Shown one piece after another: positions 61,454 to 64,000 of a DNA stretch of 64,000 nt. The stretch lies in the NCBI GenBank assembly GCA_019925105.1, contig JAHGAU010000021.1, positions 868,001-932,000 on the forward strand. Direction: 5' to 3'. Position numbers and translations under genes: made by a program. The notes below the pieces were generated by a model. The model saw nothing but the letters and a program-made list of their open reading frames with translations, was not told where the DNA came from and ran no database searches. The stretch is from Niebla homalea (taxonomy: Eukaryota; Ascomycota; Lecanoromycetes; Lecanorales; Ramalinaceae). How positions within the stretch are numbered: the stretch's first letter is position 1; every line of letters starts with the position of its first letter.

Positions 61454-61560
61454 GATTGATTTTTCAATTGATTTTTTCAATTGATTTTTTGAATTGATTT
61501 TTTAAATTGATTTTTTAAATTGATTTTTTAAATTGATTTTTTAAATTGATTTTTTAAATT
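61454..61560 (+). repeat. 13 bp minisatellite (ATTGATTTTTTAA)n
   Basis: About eight units; the first ones read ATTGATTTTTTCA and ...GA, the later ones ...AA. The CA-to-TA and GA-to-AA trend within the array looks like RIP acting unevenly along it. Confidence 0.85.
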
Positions 61561-61994
61561 ATTATTAAGAACTCCGAATTTTATATAATCTTTATATATT
61601 ATTAATTAGTCGTAGAAATACGTTAAAAGTAATATTTATTAAACTTAATTTATAACGTAACGAAAAATTAAATATCGAAAAATATTATAATACGTAAATT
61701 AAGTAAAAATTAAATTTATTAACCATAAAAATTTTTGAATTTATTTATTTAAAAATATTAATAATTACGTTATCATCCCTAAAGATTATATAGTTAAACT
61801 TATAATAATTTATTTTAATTAAGTATTTAATTTTATATAGGATTTAAATTATATCCGTAATCTTTAACTCCGTAAATTAATAACTTTTTTTAATTATATC
61901 TAAGCTTTTATTAAGGAATATTATTAATTATATTTTATTATATATAATTTTTAATAAATCGTTCATCTTTATAATACTATAAAATAACGGATTA
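61561..61994. other. AT-rich DNA, no gene
   Basis: Nothing recognised; ends at the next LTR element. Confidence 0.55.
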
Positions 61995-63548
61995 TATTAG
62001 GATCTCAGCTGGAACTGAGTCTCAGCCTTACCGGAGCGGAGCGGCTTTACCTTGTTCCGCTGGCTTAACGCACGTACCTTTATATATGCAATACCTATAT
62101 AGTTAGCTACCTACTTAAGAATAATAATATTATATACATTTTACCCTTTATATTAAGCACGTTACAATTTAATAGTAATAGCATAAGATCGCAGTAGTTA
62201 TTATCATAATAAACGTATAGCCGTTATTACGAAGATCTCAGATTCAGATAACGCAGCAGACGCGACGAGCCCAGTGAATTCAACGAAAGTCTCTTTATTA
62301 ACAACTTTATTACCGGTTATTATTATCTATATCGATCTAGTAGATAAACAACTAACCCGGTGAATAAAGCCGAGCCTTAAACTCGTCCTTTTTAATAGAT
62401 TAAACGACGACATTATTAACCATAATACTTACGTTTACGAACGAATAATTCAAGTAACTCCTTAATTACCTTATACTTAAACCTATACTATAGCCCTTAA
62501 AGATACCGCCAGAAGATCTTACCTTCGATCCTTTTATTTAAGATGTTTTTATTTTTATTAAGCTACTCCGTAATATTAATAATATTAATTTACAATATAT
62601 ATATACGTATCTTAAACGCAAAGCTTAAGAATAATATAAGTTACTTAATAAAATAATAAAAATTAATATTAATATTAATATACGGCTTTAAATAAAAGAG
62701 CTTAAGAAAAGATACTTATATATAATAAGTAAGGCCTTTATAATACTTTAATATAATACCCCATAAGACACCCAAATATCCTTATTACCTCTATAGTTAA
62801 TTTATTAGTAAACCCGTTAATAGCGACCTAAACGGCCCGCGCGTACTTTTACTATAGTAAGATTTAAGGAAAAGGTGGACTATAAATACACCAGACCATA
62901 TACCATACGTTATCTTGAAAAGCTTACTCGTCTTAATACTATTACGACCATAATATCACTTTTAACAAGCCTAATATAGCTTTAATATTAGACCTTCTAC
63001 TTTTATAATATTTACTTCTAGAGTAACTTACGGCCACCCGGCCTTACCCCTACCCCCTTACTTATGAATTCGACTTCGGTAATACCTCGGAGATTACGGT
63101 TTTAAGTAATTTAAAGCTTATAAATTCACGACTATAAACCGGGTACGTCCAAGACAATTTTTCGGGTTATGTAACTATCGATTTTTCTCGATTTTTCTCG
63201 ATTTTTTAACTTATACCTATTATTTTATATTAATACTTAATAACCACCTTATATACTCATTATTATTTATACTCGGACCTTTATATATATACTCTTTACG
63301 TCCGAGAAGCTTGTTATAATATTTTTAATAATAGATTACTCTTAGGGTAAGAGCATTTTTTTGTTGATAACAAATTGTTAGGATCTCAGCTGGAGCTAAG
63401 TCTTAGCCCTACCGGAGCGGAGCGGCTTTACCTTATTCCGCTAACTTGGCGCACGCACCTTCATATATGCAATACCCACATAGTTAGCTACCTACTCAAG
63501 AATCATACATATCACATACATTTTACCCTTTATACTGAGCACGCCACA
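61995..63548. mobile_element. Non-autonomous 1.55 kb LTR element
   Basis: Flanked by a perfect 5 bp duplication GATTA (61990-61994, 63549-63553). LTRs are 61995-62166 and 63376-63548 (172-173 bp), consensus start TGTTAGGATCTCAGCTGG and end GAGCACGCCACA. The internal region of about 1.2 kb has no recognisable gag or pol, so it is an internally deleted or TRIM/LARD-like element. The left LTR outer end and the whole right outer end are intact, with inner ends and interior RIPped. A 61-codon frame over the right LTR (63375-63560) is not a gene. Orientation is unresolved. Confidence 0.85.
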
Positions 63549-64000
63549 GATTATCCTTAATATAATATATTATAACCGTAATTTTTAATTCCTTTAATAT
63601 ATCAATATTAGTAAATAACGGTTAATTAAGATTATAATATATAAGAAATAACGATTTTAAAAACGAATTTCTTAGATCCTTAAAAATACGGTCCTTTTTT
63701 TGAGTAAATATAAACTTAATTTAAAATATTCTTCGCTTACGGCGTGGATTAATATATTTTAAAGTTACTTTTTTTAAATTTATAATAAAAAAAGGTTTTA
63801 CGTGCTTAAAGTAAGGTAATACGTTAAATATAAATTTTTACTTTAATATATAATTAATTTATAAAATTAGAAAAAGAGATACCCTTAATAGGTTATCCGT
63901 AACCTTGTTTTCTTTAAAATATATTTAATTTTAATATATAGTTTTCTTAACTTAAATATTTACTTTATAAAGATATCTTTATAATAATTTATATTTATAT
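63549..64000. other. AT-rich RIP-degraded DNA, no gene
   Basis: No gene or bounded repeat seen to the end of the window. Confidence 0.55.

Overview
The window looks like a filamentous ascomycete (Pezizomycotina) chromosome. About 60 of the 64 kb is a very AT-rich, essentially gene-free block carrying the signature of repeat-induced point mutation (RIP): CpA and TpG are almost absent over long stretches while CpG survives, TpA is dominant, and former retrotransposon reading frames are full of TAA/TAG. A ~3.8 kb island of normal composition (about 53.45-57.25 kb) holds the only recognisable cellular genes, both with fungal-type short introns. Species cannot be named from sequence alone.

Layout. 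1-27.8 kb: RIP-degraded repeats interrupted by two copies of a ~1.04 kb miniature LTR element (5.0 and 15.4 kb) and a 185 bp solo LTR (8.2 kb). 27.8-33.8 kb: less mutated patches, minisatellites, a 1.2 kb tract almost free of G on the + strand, and a long inverted repeat. 30.9 and 34.9 kb: two copies of a repeat starting in (TTGA)n, possibly LINE 3' ends. 37.3 kb: a 540 bp inverted-repeat element with an inverted partner at 52.9 kb. 40.3-42.2 kb: chromovirus (Ty3/gypsy) integrase and chromodomain remains interrupted by a 149 bp solo LTR. 42.8-49.1 kb: a complete but dead Ty1/copia element on the minus strand with matching 138 bp LTRs, target-site duplication, primer-binding site and polypurine tract. 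52.2 kb: a 321 bp hAT-like miniature element with an 8 bp target duplication.

53.45-57.25 kb: an actin-related protein 1 (Arp1, centractin) copy on + with intact intron signals but three frameshifts and altered nucleotide-binding residues, so most likely a pseudogene; convergent with an apparently intact two-exon family GT17 glycosyltransferase on the minus strand, whose intron carries a small foldback insertion. 57.3-64 kb: RIP-degraded Ty3/gypsy reverse transcriptase, a tandem three-LTR copy of the miniature LTR element, a 13 bp minisatellite and a 1.55 kb non-autonomous LTR element.

Together these give a stratified history: old elements strongly RIPped, longer LTR elements RIPped in their interiors but not at their outer ends, and elements shorter than about 400 bp almost untouched. 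All repeat boundaries and domain calls were made by eye; no alignment, folding or database search was run.
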